Shown: positions 49,219-58,425 of the stretch, piece by piece
Numbering within the stretch: the first letter of the stretch is position 1
Layout: each line of letters opens with the position of its first letter
Assembly: GCA_964583165.1 (NCBI GenBank)
Contig: CAZOVK010000003.1
Span: forward strand, 1 to 64,000
Reading direction: 5' to 3'
Length of the DNA stretch: 64,000 nt
Source: CAZOVK01 sp964583165
GTDB taxonomy: Bacteria > Bacillota > Clostridia > Lachnospirales > WRAX01
Notes under the pieces: model-generated
What the model saw: the letters and a program-made list of their open reading frames with translations, nothing else
Told to the model about the DNA's origin: nothing
The model's database searches: none
Translations under genes and position numbers: made by a program

Positions 49219-50241
49219 ATGTCTAAACATGTTGTGGCAGTGCTGTTTGGCGGCGCTGTTAATCACGATTTATCGAAATTATCAGGCGAACACATAATAC
49301 CCGCGATACCGTCGGCCAAGTTTATCGTTTTGCCAGTTTATATCAACACTGACGGCGAGTGGTTACTCTATGACGGTAACGCGGACAATATCGCGAATGT
49401 ACTTTGGGAGCAACACGGCACACCCGCGTTATTATCGACAAACACGGCTCACACGGGGCTTATCCGTATTGTGGGCACCAAGATAAAGGCTATACCCGTT
49501 GATGTCGCGCTGAATCTGACTGAAAGCGGTATCACGCGCGGCGCTGATATGGCAGGGCTCTTGTCATTGGCGGGCATTTTGAACGCGGGCTGTTCTGCTA
49601 GGTTACACATGTTGTCGGGAAGCCGCCGGGCTCTATATCAGGTTTTGGGCAACGGCACAGATTATAAGCTTTATCCGCATGAGATGTTGTTTGTTGAGAA
49701 AACCGAAGATTGGCTGGACAAAGCGTCTAAACGCGTCCGCAATAACGTAGGTTACCCCTGTAATATCTGGGCGGAGCGTTCCATCGTACCGCCCGTTGAA
49801 GTTTCGCGCAAGAACCAACTCGCGGCGGCGGTTGAAGTCTTCCCGAACAAAAACCTTGTCGCCGAGCGTACTATATCGGGCACGTTCTTCTACTACGGCT
49901 TTATTGACGAAACATTGAGTCTTCCATGTATCATAGAGGATGAACAGGTCGCAACGGCTGATAACAAACTGCCCGAAGCTGTCCTTGAACGCGCCAACAA
50001 AGCCGCGCAAGAGATTCTCGCGAAACTCACGGCGTTCGGTTTCGGCGCAATAAGACTATTATATAATGAAGAAACAGACACTATCTATTTCGACAATATC
50101 CACACCATGCCACAGTTATACGCCGATAGCCTGTTCATGCGGATGTTCAGCCTGTCGGGTTATCGCTTGCCGGAAGTGCTCAATAAAATGCTCGTTTGTG
50201 GTGAAGCACGGTTGCTAACGACCGAGGTTGAGAGCCTATGA
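49219..50241 (+). CDS. D-alanine-D-alanine-ligase-like protein with degenerate active site
   Basis: 340-residue protein whose N terminus (VVAVLFGG...HDLSKLSGEHI) and C terminus (IYFDNIHTMPQLYADSLFMRMFSLSGY) follow the layout of D-Ala-D-Ala ligase. The catalytic features of the ATP-grasp core are missing: the HGxxGEDG loop, the MDK lysine after the GSG block, the KPxxxGSSxG loop, and the ExNTxPG glutamate, which is Asp-Asn-Ile-His here. It is therefore probably a non-catalytic paralogue. ATG 49219 has GGGGAG four bases upstream; an earlier in-frame ATG at 49207 has none. Its stop overlaps murI by four bases, tying it to peptidoglycan precursor supply. Confidence 0.8.
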   Translation: MSKHVVAVLFGGAVNHDLSKLSGEHIIPAIPSAKFIVLPVYINTDGEWLLYDGNADNIANVLWEQHGTPALLSTNTAHTGLIRIVGTKIKAIPVDVALNLTESGITRGADMAGLLSLAGILNAGCSARLHMLSGSRRALYQVLGNGTDYKLYPHEMLFVEKTEDWLDKASKRVRNNVGYPCNIWAERSIVPPVEVSRKNQLAAAVEVFPNKNLVAERTISGTFFYYGFIDETLSLPCIIEDEQVATADNKLPEAVLERANKAAQEILAKLTAFGFGAIRLLYNEETDTIYFDNIHTMPQLYADSLFMRMFSLSGYRLPEVLNKMLVCGEARLLTTEVESL

Positions 50242-51029
50242 ACAATCTACCCATAGGCGTATTCGATTCAGGCGTTGGTGGTCTGACCGTCGTTAAGGAA
50301 ATCATGGCGACACTGCCGAATGAACGCGTGGTCTACTTCGGTGACACAGCGCGTGTGCCTTACGGCACAAAATCAAAGGAACTCGTCACCTCATATGCGG
50401 CGCAGATTGTGGAATTTTTGTTGCAGAAATCAGTGAAGGCAATAGTTGTCGCGTGCGGCACGGTCAGTTCGAACGCAATGGAGGCCCTCCGCGCAAGGTT
50501 TGACATACCGTTGATAGAGGTGGTTACACCCGGGGCTAAGGCGGCTTTGGCCGCCTCAAAGAACGGGCGTATAGGCGTTATCGGCACAGAAGCGACAGTC
50601 AGAAGCGGCGCGTATGAGCGTTTGCTTAAAGCCATGCGTGAGGATATTATCGTGCATAGCCGCTTTTGCCCGCTGTTTGTGCCGCTCGTTGAGGAGGGCT
50701 GGACGAACACGGATGTCACGCGTTTGACGGCCGAAATCTATCTGAATGAACTGCTAGCGACAGGTATAGACACGCTCGTTCTAGGTTGTACGCATTACCC
50801 ATTACTAATAGACTGCATACACGGCATCGCGGGAAGCGTGACACTCGTGAACCCCGCTCAAGCCACGGCTCATGAGTTGTCGGATTTCTTGCACAACCAA
50901 AACATGCTCAGGCAAGACAGCACGCCCGAGCACGAGTTTTATGTGAGCGATAACACGGCGAAATTCGGCATAATGGCAAAAAACGTGCTTGGGTGCGAAT
51001 ATACGGCGAAAATGATACGGTTAGACTGA
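50238..51029 (+). CDS. murI: Glutamate racemase
   Basis: 263-residue cofactor-free enzyme that makes D-glutamate for peptidoglycan. The two catalytic Cys are seen in VVACGTVSSNA (about 74) and LGCTHYPLL (about 186). The Asn usually following the first Cys (CNT) is Gly here (CGT), a variant in the same loop. FDSGVGGLTVVKEI (about 8-21) and YFGDTARVPYGTKS (about 35-48) complete the pattern. ATG 50238 overlaps the stop of the Ddl-like gene (ATGA), so the two are coupled. Confidence 0.95.
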   Translation: MNNLPIGVFDSGVGGLTVVKEIMATLPNERVVYFGDTARVPYGTKSKELVTSYAAQIVEFLLQKSVKAIVVACGTVSSNAMEALRARFDIPLIEVVTPGAKAALAASKNGRIGVIGTEATVRSGAYERLLKAMREDIIVHSRFCPLFVPLVEEGWTNTDVTRLTAEIYLNELLATGIDTLVLGCTHYPLLIDCIHGIAGSVTLVNPAQATAHELSDFLHNQNMLRQDSTPEHEFYVSDNTAKFGIMAKNVLGCEYTAKMIRLD

Positions 51030-51042
51030 CATAACGGATTTG

Positions 51043-51067
51043 TAGGGGCGCATATCTGCGCCCGCTA
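51043..51067. repeat. GTAGGGGCG...CGCCC type palindromic element
   Basis: TAG-G-GGGCGCA (51043-51052), TATC loop, TGCGCCC-G-CTA (51057-51067). This GC-rich hairpin class recurs between genes in many Clostridia and cyanobacteria from memory. One copy only is visible in this window. It sits between murI and degV and could also act as an mRNA stabiliser. Confidence 0.5.
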
Positions 51068-51101
51068 TACGGTGGACAAGCAAAAGATAACGGAGGAAGA
51101 A

Positions 51102-51980
51102 ATGGCGAAATTCGTACTGTTTTCTGACAGCTCATGTGACTTGACAGTTGAAATAGCAAGGGATTTGGATATTCATATAGTGCCGTTCTATGTTTCGTTT
51201 GACGGCGCAAGGTACTTCAAAGAACGTGTGGATATCACAAACGACGAGTTTTACGAACGCTTGCGCGGCGGTATTGCCAAAACCAGCTTACCTCCGCTCG
51301 CCGATTACGCCGAGGCGTTTCGTTTTGCTCTCGAAAGCGGTCAAGACGTTTTATGTATCTGCTTGTCGTCGAAGTTTTCGGGTTCATTTCAGAGCGCATG
51401 TGCCGCGAAACTCATGCTGGAAGATGAATTTAAGGACAGAAATATTGTAATTGTTGATTCATATACGGCGACATTGGGGCAGGGTTTATTAGTGCTCGAA
51501 GCCGTGAAAATGCGCGACGACAACATAACGGCGCTAGAAGCCGCCAACATACTCGAACAAATGAAGCTGACGGGCAAACTCTATTTCACGCTCGATTCGC
51601 TCGAACACCTTCAAAAAGGCGGGCGTATCGGCAAGGTTTCGGCGCTGGCGGGTATGTTATTGAACATAAAACCCATAATTGTATTGGATAACGGCGAGCT
51701 TCTGCCACATTCAAAGGTGCGTGGCAAGCGTAAGGGCATGACACGGATAATGGAACTCACGCAGGAATACATTGGTGAAAGTCCGCGCGATTATACGGTG
51801 ATGGTTCTGCATTCGAATGTTTTGGAGGATGCAAAAGTCGTCAAAGCAGAGCTTGCGTCTGATTATAACATAAAAACCGACCTCCCGATTCTCGCGGCCG
51901 GCTCAACGGTCGGCGCACACGCAGGGCCAACCGCCGTAGGTATCGCGATGGTCAGAAATTATGAGAGCTATAAAAGATAA
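51102..51980 (+). CDS. DegV-family fatty-acid-binding protein (second copy)
   Basis: 292-residue FakB-type protein. SDSSCDLT, KTSLPPLAD, LSSKFSGSFQSA and GGRIGKVSALAGMLLNIKPI are all in place. It differs from the 24704-25579 copy mainly in the lid helices, so it may bind another fatty acid. ATG 51102 has GGAGG five bases upstream; the in-frame GTG at 51072 has no proper site. It lies in the murI to glycosyltransferase series, 27 bases before the GT-C gene. Confidence 0.92.
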   Translation: MAKFVLFSDSSCDLTVEIARDLDIHIVPFYVSFDGARYFKERVDITNDEFYERLRGGIAKTSLPPLADYAEAFRFALESGQDVLCICLSSKFSGSFQSACAAKLMLEDEFKDRNIVIVDSYTATLGQGLLVLEAVKMRDDNITALEAANILEQMKLTGKLYFTLDSLEHLQKGGRIGKVSALAGMLLNIKPIIVLDNGELLPHSKVRGKRKGMTRIMELTQEYIGESPRDYTVMVLHSNVLEDAKVVKAELASDYNIKTDLPILAAGSTVGAHAGPTAVGIAMVRNYESYKR

Positions 51981-52007
51981 CAGATAATTCACAAAAGAGG
52001 GCACATA

Positions 52008-55000
52008 ATGTACTCAATGCAGTTTTTTTTGACAGGTTTGTTGGTTCTCGGGCTAATTGCGCTATACGCCGCAAAAAAGAAAGATGAGCATTTCCATTTT
52101 TACAATGTCGTGTTCATACTTGCGGCGGGGCTTTTCGTGCGTTTTGCGGCGGGGGCGCTGGGGCTTTCTCACCCGACCGACATCGACTGCTTCCGCTCAT
52201 GGGCGATTCTCCTTAACAAAGACGGCTTTGGCGCGTTCTACACTCTAAAGGATATGCACACAGACTACCCACCCGCGTATATGTATGTACTCTGGTTTAT
52301 CGGTGGTCTTAAAAGCACGTTCGACCTTGAATTCGACAGCTATACATATGAGCTGCTTATCAAACTGCCCGCGATTTTAGCCGATTTATTCGCGGCGTGT
52401 TTCATCTATTTCATAGCCGTGAAAGAGGGCGCGAAACGCAAAGAACCAACAGACTCAAAACTGACGGATTTCGCGGCGTACACGCCGTCTTTAGTCGCGC
52501 TTGCCTACGTCCTAAACCCAGCCGCCATTCTCGATTCGGCAGTGTGGGGGCAGGTTGACTCTGTTCTTGCGCTTCTTGTCATTCTATCAATTTATCTGCT
52601 ATATACAAAGAAATACCTCGGCGCGAGCCTTGTTTATGTTCTCGCCATTCTCACAAAGCCACAGGCGCTTATGTTCGCGCCTGTTTATATGTACGCGTTC
52701 TTCATGTATCTAAAGCGTTACCGTTTCAGTGTTATTGCGTTCGTTCAACTGATTCTCTGGTTCTTGTCATGTGCCATGTTAGCCGCGCTGATTGTCATGC
52801 CGTTTGCTTTCACACCCGAGGGGTTCACATTCTCGCCTGTCATCGACCAATTTACCGAAACGCTCTCACAGTATGCTTACACAACGGTCAATGCATATAA
52901 TATATACGCGTTGTTTGGGCTTAATTGGGTTTCGATAGAAACGAAATTCCTGTTTTTCACGTATGACACATGGGGTTTGATTTTCCTTGTGATTATTGTG
53001 GCGGTTTCGTTGCTAATTATGTTCAAATCAAAGGGGCGTTCGCGCATATTTATAGGCGCGGCGTTCATCAATATCGCCACGTTCATGTTGTCGGTGAAGA
53101 TGCATGAGCGATACGCATTTACGGCGCTGGCACTGCTCATTATATCGTATGTAATGTCGCGCGATAAGCGATTTTTATACCTCTATTGGGGATTTACATT
53201 GGCGTTCTTCATGAACTACGTTGACGTACTTCGCGTGAGTTTAAGCGGATTCGACTATTCGATAATCGGCACTACAGCGCGTATTTTGGCAGTGCCTTGT
53301 GTGGCTATGTTTGGTTATCTCATATATGTTGTTTCATTGTATGTATTCCCGGCGAAACAGGTTGAGTCTACGGAAGAAACCCAGATTGAAGAAACGAATG
53401 ACGAAGAACGGGCATTCAACCCAACGCCCGAAAGCACAGATTTACCCAAATTTATCCGCGCTGACTACATTACGATGCTTGGAATAACGGGCATCTATGC
53501 CATTATCGCGTTTGCGCGGCTTGGCAACAACTTTTCGCCCCAAACAGAGATGTTTCTGGAGCAGGGTAGGGATGTCACGGTTGAGTTCCATGAACCCGTT
53601 CAAATAACGCGCATTCAATATTTTCTTGGCGCGCGCACTGACCAGAAATTCGTCATAGAATTTCAAAATGACAGCTTGGCCGAAAACCTCTCAGTCGAAG
53701 CAAACGGCGTTTTCAAGTGGCTGGACGTATATGGCGATTGGAAGGCTACGCGCGTGCGGTTGAGCGCGAGAACGAACGACCTAAGGATTATGGAAATGGC
53801 CTTCCGCGACCCGAACGGGCAGATAATACCGATTAAGGAAGTCACGCCATTCGGCGCAAACGGTTTTGACGAGCAGAACCTCGTTGTTGAGATGAGCACG
53901 TTTGATAACACGACCTATTTCGATGAAATCTATCACCCGCGTACGGCATATGAGTTTATTAACAAGATGTACGTCTATGAGTGGACACACCCGCCGCTCG
54001 GTAAAGTCATAATGTCGTGGGGCGTTCGCGCGTTCGGCATGACACCGTTTGGCTGGCGATTTACGGGGACACTGTTTGGAGTGCTCATGTTGCCGCTTAT
54101 GTATGTATTCGCGCGGGTCATTTTTGGCAAGCGCATGTACGCGACCTTCGCGACTGTGCTTTTCGCGGCTGATTTCATGCACTTTGCACAGACACGAATA
54201 GCGACGATTGATTCATACATCACGTTTTTCGTTATGGCTATGTATCTGTGTATGTTCATCTATATGCGTATGAGCTTCTTCAAGCAGAAATTCTGGAAAA
54301 CGCTGATTCCGCTTGGGCTTTCGGGTCTTTTCATGGGGCTTGGCGTTGCCTCGAAGTGGCCGGGGGTTTATGCAGGGCTGGGTCTTGCGGTCATCTTCTT
54401 TGTGACGCTCATCAGGCGTTATAAGGAGCATGTAAACGCCGACGGGAACACTAAATTTTGGAAGTATACGGCGCTCACATGTCTATGGTGTTTGTTATTC
54501 TTTATTGCCGTACCGCTTGTGATTTTTGTGTTGAGTTATATACCGTATTACGCAACGGGTAGTCTATACCCTGTTCGTGAGAACATTCGAATCTTGAAGG
54601 ATAGCGGTCTTGCGGCGGCGTTACTGCCCGACAATGCGCTCGGAAATTACCTTGCGGCGATTTTGCAAAACCAACTGGATATGTTTAACTATCACGCGGG
54701 TGTCACAGAACCACACCCATACGGCGCGCCTTGGTATCTGTGGCCGCTCACAATTCGCCCGATATTCTATTATTCGGCGACGTTCTCAGACACAATCCGC
54801 GCGGGTATCAGCAGTTTCGGCAACCCCGTAATCTGGTGGGGTGGGTTCGTGGCGCTCATTCACGGTGTGTATAAGCTCGCGAAGAAGTGGAGCTGGACGT
54901 TGTTCTTCCTCATTGTGGCGTGGGTAGCGCAATTCTTGCCTTGGGTTTTCGTGTCGCGCACGACATATATCTATCACTACTTCCCGTGTGTGCCGTTTGT

Positions 55001-55193
55001 TATACTGTTACTGACTAAATTCTTCAATGACCGTGAGGGCTTGAGCAACAACACCAAACACATGCTGATAATCATGGTTGTATCCTGTGTGCTGTTCGTG
55101 ATGTTCTACCCGGTCTTGTCAGGTTTACCTGTGGATTTCACGATTGCGAAGCGTTTTCTAGAGTGGTTACCCGGCAAATGGCAATTGATATAG
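52008..55193 (+). CDS. Double GT-C glycosyltransferase fusion (mannosyltransferase-like + PMT-like)
   Basis: 1061-residue polytopic membrane protein made of two GT-C halves. The first (about 1-455) has the lumenal-type loop HPTDIDCFRSW, DYPPAYMYVLWF and NPAAILDSAVWGQVDS, as in polyprenol-sugar-using mannosyl- or glucosyltransferases. An acidic linker (about 460-485) and a beta-sandwich resembling a discoidin/F5-8 domain (about 516-620) follow. The second half (about 635-1061) is protein O-mannosyltransferase-like (YFDEIYHPRTAYEF and THPPLGK). Each half has its own acidic active-site loop, so both could be active. The gene 10 bases downstream makes the lipid-linked donor. Acceptors (protein, teichoic acid or glycan) are unknown. 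Confidence 0.87.
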   Translation: MYSMQFFLTGLLVLGLIALYAAKKKDEHFHFYNVVFILAAGLFVRFAAGALGLSHPTDIDCFRSWAILLNKDGFGAFYTLKDMHTDYPPAYMYVLWFIGGLKSTFDLEFDSYTYELLIKLPAILADLFAACFIYFIAVKEGAKRKEPTDSKLTDFAAYTPSLVALAYVLNPAAILDSAVWGQVDSVLALLVILSIYLLYTKKYLGASLVYVLAILTKPQALMFAPVYMYAFFMYLKRYRFSVIAFVQLILWFLSCAMLAALIVMPFAFTPEGFTFSPVIDQFTETLSQYAYTTVNAYNIYALFGLNWVSIETKFLFFTYDTWGLIFLVIIVAVSLLIMFKSKGRSRIFIGAAFINIATFMLSVKMHERYAFTALALLIISYVMSRDKRFLYLYWGFTLAFFMNYVDVLRVSLSGFDYSIIGTTARILAVPCVAMFGYLIYVVSLYVFPAKQVESTEETQIEETNDEERAFNPTPESTDLPKFIRADYITMLGITGIYAIIAFARLGNNFSPQTEMFLEQGRDVTVEFHEPVQITRIQYFLGARTDQKFVIEFQNDSLAENLSVEANGVFKWLDVYGDWKATRVRLSARTNDLRIMEMAFRDPNGQIIPIKEVTPFGANGFDEQNLVVEMSTFDNTTYFDEIYHPRTAYEFINKMYVYEWTHPPLGKVIMSWGVRAFGMTPFGWRFTGTLFGVLMLPLMYVFARVIFGKRMYATFATVLFAADFMHFAQTRIATIDSYITFFVMAMYLCMFIYMRMSFFKQKFWKTLIPLGLSGLFMGLGVASKWPGVYAGLGLAVIFFVTLIRRYKEHVNADGNTKFWKYTALTCLWCLLFFIAVPLVIFVLSYIPYYATGSLYPVRENIRILKDSGLAAALLPDNALGNYLAAILQNQLDMFNYHAGVTEPHPYGAPWYLWPLTIRPIFYYSATFSDTIRAGISSFGNPVIWWGGFVALIHGVYKLAKKWSWTLFFLIVAWVAQFLPWVFVSRTTYIYHYFPCVPFVILLLTKFFNDREGLSNNTKHMLIIMVVSCVLFVMFYPVLSGLPVDFTIAKRFLEWLPGKWQLI

Positions 55194-55202
55194 GAGGAAA
55201 AA

Positions 55203-56135
55203 ATGAAGCCCGTACTATCTGTGGTTGTACCCGTTTTCAATGAGGAGGAGGTCATAACCGAATCATATAAGCGGCTAAGTAGAGTGCTCGAAAATTGCGG
55301 TGAGGTGTATGAGCTGATTTTCGTCAATGACGGTTCGCGCGACAAAACGGCGGCTATGATTGGTGAAATCATCAAAACGGACAGCAATGTGCGCTTGATT
55401 AACTTTTCGCGCAATTTCGGACATCAACCCGCGATTACAGCGGGCATGGATTATAGCTTTGGTGATGCGGTTGTTGTTATTGATGCCGACTTGCAAGACC
55501 CGCCCGAGATTATCCCTGAGATGTTGAAGGTCTGGCGCGAAGGTTATGACGTGGTTTATGGCAAGCGGACGAAACGCAAGGGCGAAACGGCGTTCAAAAA
55601 AATGACGGCGGCTATGTTCTACCGAGTTCTGCGCGGTATGACGAACGTAGACATACCCGTTGACGCGGGGGATTTTCGCCTGCTTGACCGCAAGGTTGTT
55701 GACGCGCTCAGTACATTACCCGAGCGCAATCGCTATGTACGCGGGCTTGTGAGTTGGGTTGGCTTCAAACAAACAGGCGTTGAATATGTGCGTGATGAGC
55801 GTTTCGCGGGCGTGACCAAATACCCGCTGAAGAAAATGCTCAAATTCGCTATGGACGGCATAACCGCGTTTTCTTACAAGCCGCTCAAACTAGCGGCGGG
55901 TCTGGGGTTCTTCATCTCAATAGTGAGTTTTCTGGCGATTCTCGTAATCGTCTGGCAGAGATTGTTCACGAATACAACGGTTGACGGCTGGGCTTCAACG
56001 ACAGCGATAGTGCTGTTCTCACAGGGCATAGTATTGATGATGATGGGCATTATCGGCGAATATATCGGACGGATTTTTGACGAGATTAAGTCACGCCCCA
56101 TTTATATCGTTAAGGACGTTGTGGAAAAAGAGTAG
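55203..56135 (+). CDS. Polyprenyl-phosphate glycosyltransferase (GtrB/DPM1-like)
   Basis: 310-residue family-2 glycosyltransferase that moves a sugar from a nucleotide to undecaprenyl phosphate. The GT2 fold shows VVVPVFNEEEVI, FVNDGSRDKT, the DADLQDPPE motif and a basic acceptor area; two C-terminal membrane segments (about 232-254 and 270-292) anchor it, as in GtrB. It begins ten bases after the GT-C fusion with AGGAGG before its ATG, so it very likely supplies its substrate. The sugar (glucose or mannose) cannot be told. Confidence 0.93.
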   Translation: MKPVLSVVVPVFNEEEVITESYKRLSRVLENCGEVYELIFVNDGSRDKTAAMIGEIIKTDSNVRLINFSRNFGHQPAITAGMDYSFGDAVVVIDADLQDPPEIIPEMLKVWREGYDVVYGKRTKRKGETAFKKMTAAMFYRVLRGMTNVDIPVDAGDFRLLDRKVVDALSTLPERNRYVRGLVSWVGFKQTGVEYVRDERFAGVTKYPLKKMLKFAMDGITAFSYKPLKLAAGLGFFISIVSFLAILVIVWQRLFTNTTVDGWASTTAIVLFSQGIVLMMMGIIGEYIGRIFDEIKSRPIYIVKDVVEKE

Positions 56136-56168
56136 CGGATTTGCGCGGTGATTTTGGTTAAATAAATG

Positions 56169-56201
56169 AAATGGCGGCATCTTAGCAACGCCGCCATTTT
56201 T
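56169..56201. terminator. Bidirectional terminator (gtrB-like / ROK)
   Basis: AAATGGCGGC (56169-56178) pairs with GCCGCCATTT (56190-56199), with T-rich stretches on both sides. Confidence 0.85.
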
Positions 56202-56206
56202 ATGTA

Positions 56207-57439
56207 TTATGAGTGTAATTGTTTCTGTGATTGTTTACCGCCCTCATACCCTGCCGCCCCCGATGCGATTAGGTACTTGATATAGTGTGAAGCAGCGCCG
56301 AGTGGCGCACCGTGGCTGATACCGCTGACGGCGAGTTTCACGCGTCGCCCTAAAACCGCCTGTCTTTTGTCGATTTCATTCATTAGAGCGTCTACGAAGA
56401 ATGTGCCGGCTCTCGTCATTTCGCCTGTCAGTATCAGATACTCGGGGTCGAATACGTTAATCAGGTTGATGGCCGTACTGCTGAGATAACCGATAACGCG
56501 TTTGGTTATACCTGAAGCGAACGGGTCACCAGTTTGAGCGTGTCTAAACAGAAAAGATGCGTCTACATTTTCGAAGTAGGGGCCTGCTTCTGCCGTCATT
56601 GTCGTTCGCGCATTCTTTTTAATGCAGTAGATAATCCAGTTACGGATGGCGGTTGATGATGCCATAGCGTTTAGACAGCCCTTGTTGCCACATTCACAGA
56701 CAAAGCCGTCTTTTTCAACGGCAACATGGCCGATATCGGGGCTTAGACCAGTAGCGCCACGCATGATGACACCACCTGTGGCAACACCGACGCCGATATG
56801 GTCAGAGAGATTCAGACATACATAATCGCGCGAACCCGCATTAGCTCCAAACCAGCCCTCACACATGGCTATGGCTCGATTAGAGTCTACAACTACGGCC
56901 GCTAGGTTGAGACGGTTTATTATGGGCATGAGAATGTCTACGTTTTTCCACGGTAATATCGGTGAGTCACGCATAATACATGTATCGCGCTCTATGGCGG
57001 CGGGTAGCGTTATACCTATGCCCAAGACTGAGCTGGGTTTGACGCCACTTTCGGCGATTACGTGTTCCACAAGGTCGGCTATGCTTGAACAGAAAGAATT
57101 TAACGACGTGAATTGTGTTTCCACTGTTGATACCGCCATTTGATGTGCCTTGCCATCAAAAACGGCCGCCCAAATGGAGTTTTTGCTGATTTCTACGCCT
57201 ACAATATAAATTCGCTCGAAAACAAACCGCAGTAAATCGGCGCGTTTGCCGCCTGTAGAGGGCGCTTTGCCCGCCGTTTCTAAAAGTCCCAATTCAATAA
57301 GTTCATCGGTTATCTTCATAACCGTAGGCACGCTAAGCCGGCAGAGCCGCGCCAAATCGGCACGCGTGATGGATTTGTTCCGATAGATATGCTTTAATAT
57401 CTCGGCGCGGTTGAGAAGGTTTAGGGATGTTTGGTGCAA
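56207..57439 (-). CDS. ROK-family transcriptional repressor (NagC/XylR-like)
   Basis: 410-residue sugar-responsive regulator. Residues about 10-65 are a winged helix-turn-helix (ITRADLARLCRLSVPTVMKI), followed by a ROK sugar-binding domain that keeps the fold (GIGITLPAAI, then LSDHIGVGVATGG) and the zinc site (GH...CECGNKGCLNAMA). The typical ENDA sequence reads VVDSNRAIAM, so the kinase Asp is retained in altered context; it is probably a regulator, not an enzyme. TTG 57439 has GAGG seven bases upstream. No sugar operon is beside it, so its target is elsewhere. Confidence 0.92.
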   Translation of the reverse strand: MHQTSLNLLNRAEILKHIYRNKSITRADLARLCRLSVPTVMKITDELIELGLLETAGKAPSTGGKRADLLRFVFERIYIVGVEISKNSIWAAVFDGKAHQMAVSTVETQFTSLNSFCSSIADLVEHVIAESGVKPSSVLGIGITLPAAIERDTCIMRDSPILPWKNVDILMPIINRLNLAAVVVDSNRAIAMCEGWFGANAGSRDYVCLNLSDHIGVGVATGGVIMRGATGLSPDIGHVAVEKDGFVCECGNKGCLNAMASSTAIRNWIIYCIKKNARTTMTAEAGPYFENVDASFLFRHAQTGDPFASGITKRVIGYLSSTAINLINVFDPEYLILTGEMTRAGTFFVDALMNEIDKRQAVLGRRVKLAVSGISHGAPLGAASHYIKYLIASGAAGYEGGKQSQKQLHS

Positions 57440-57495
57440 ATCATCACCTCGGACGTTGACTTGTCGTTTCGTTACGTATCGCCAAAAAATCGGAT

Positions 57496-58266
57496 TTACT
57501 TATATTCTTCCATTTTTATGCTAATAATCTGAACTGTGTCAACAGGCGTTTCGCCACGTGTCTGACAAGCCGCTATCTCGTCAACAATATTCATACCCTC
57601 AAAAACCTGACCGAACACGGTATAGCGGAGGTCGAGCATAGGCGTACCGCCGTATGTTAAATAAGAGCTTGAAAAGGGCGTAGGCATTATGTCGCCAATC
57701 ACGATGGGCTGGCCGTCTTTTGTTTTGTCGATTTCTTCATCGGGGTTGTCAAGGTAATACTGAACCTCTCTCGTCCAATCAGTGTCTAGTTTATCGGCTG
57801 TCACGATATAGAACTGGCTCCCGATAGAATCGGGTTGGCTTGACATCGCCATACAGAGCGCCCCGCGAATGTGGTGAAGGTTGTAGTCGATTTCAACGCC
57901 AAAGCCCTTACCCCAGATGCTCTCACCGCCCATGCCGTTGCCCTTTGGGTCACCGCCTTGAATGACGAAGCCTTTCGATACGCGGTGGAACGTGAGGTTG
58001 TTATAATACCCGTCTTTGGCGTGTGTCGAGAAGTTCTCAGAAGCCTTGGGTGCATATTGCGGAAAGAGTCGTGCCTTGATAATGCCGTAGTTAGTTTCTA
58101 TTACAGCGACTTCTTCGCCCTTTTCGGGCATCTGAAATTGCGCGTAACCACTGTCTGCGTAATCATTCAATGCAGTGTACGGCTCAGATTTCGTTTTGTT
58201 TGATGAACAGCCCGCAAAAGTAAAGACGATGCTCATCATTAAACACAGCAAGATGGTTTTCTTCAT
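57496..58266 (-). CDS. Cyclophilin-type peptidyl-prolyl isomerase lipoprotein
   Basis: 256-residue exported folding catalyst. The signal peptide ends at the lipobox FAGC (Cys near 20), then a cyclophilin domain: NLTFHRVSKGFVIQGGDPKG with the catalytic Arg, FGVEIDYNLHHIRGALCMA, and SQFYIVTADK. The insertion between about 155 and 200 is larger than in short cyclophilins. It probably helps fold proteins outside the membrane. I start at ATG 58266 because GGAGTG ends six bases upstream; the in-frame GTG at 58275 is part of that site. It is upstream of, and on the same strand as, the ROK gene, 56 bases away. Confidence 0.93.
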   Translation of the reverse strand: MKKTILLCLMMSIVFTFAGCSSNKTKSEPYTALNDYADSGYAQFQMPEKGEEVAVIETNYGIIKARLFPQYAPKASENFSTHAKDGYYNNLTFHRVSKGFVIQGGDPKGNGMGGESIWGKGFGVEIDYNLHHIRGALCMAMSSQPDSIGSQFYIVTADKLDTDWTREVQYYLDNPDEEIDKTKDGQPIVIGDIMPTPFSSSYLTYGGTPMLDLRYTVFGQVFEGMNIVDEIAACQTRGETPVDTVQIISIKMEEYK

Positions 58267-58310
58267 GTCAGTCACTCCTAAGTATTTTGTGTAGATTTCC
58301 CCTCATTGTA

Positions 58311-58338
58311 ATAGTATACATATTCACGTATTTGTCAA
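58311..58338 (-). promoter_or_regulatory. Cyclophilin gene promoter
   Basis: Minus strand: TTGACA (58333-58338), 16-bp spacer, TACTAT (58311-58316). Confidence 0.6.
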
Positions 58339-58384
58339 GTCGAATAATTGTTGAAATATTGTAATAAGAATGAAATGGGTTTTG

Positions 58385-58393
58385 TGATATAAT
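58385..58393 (+). promoter_or_regulatory. Extended -10 promoter of the DUF3298-like/argS operon
   Basis: TATAAT (58388-58393) preceded by TG at 58385-58386, the extended -10 pattern. No good -35 box. It is divergent from the cyclophilin promoter. Confidence 0.55.
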
Positions 58394-58425
58394 AGTTAAT
58401 AAAAATACCTATCGGGGGTGATACA

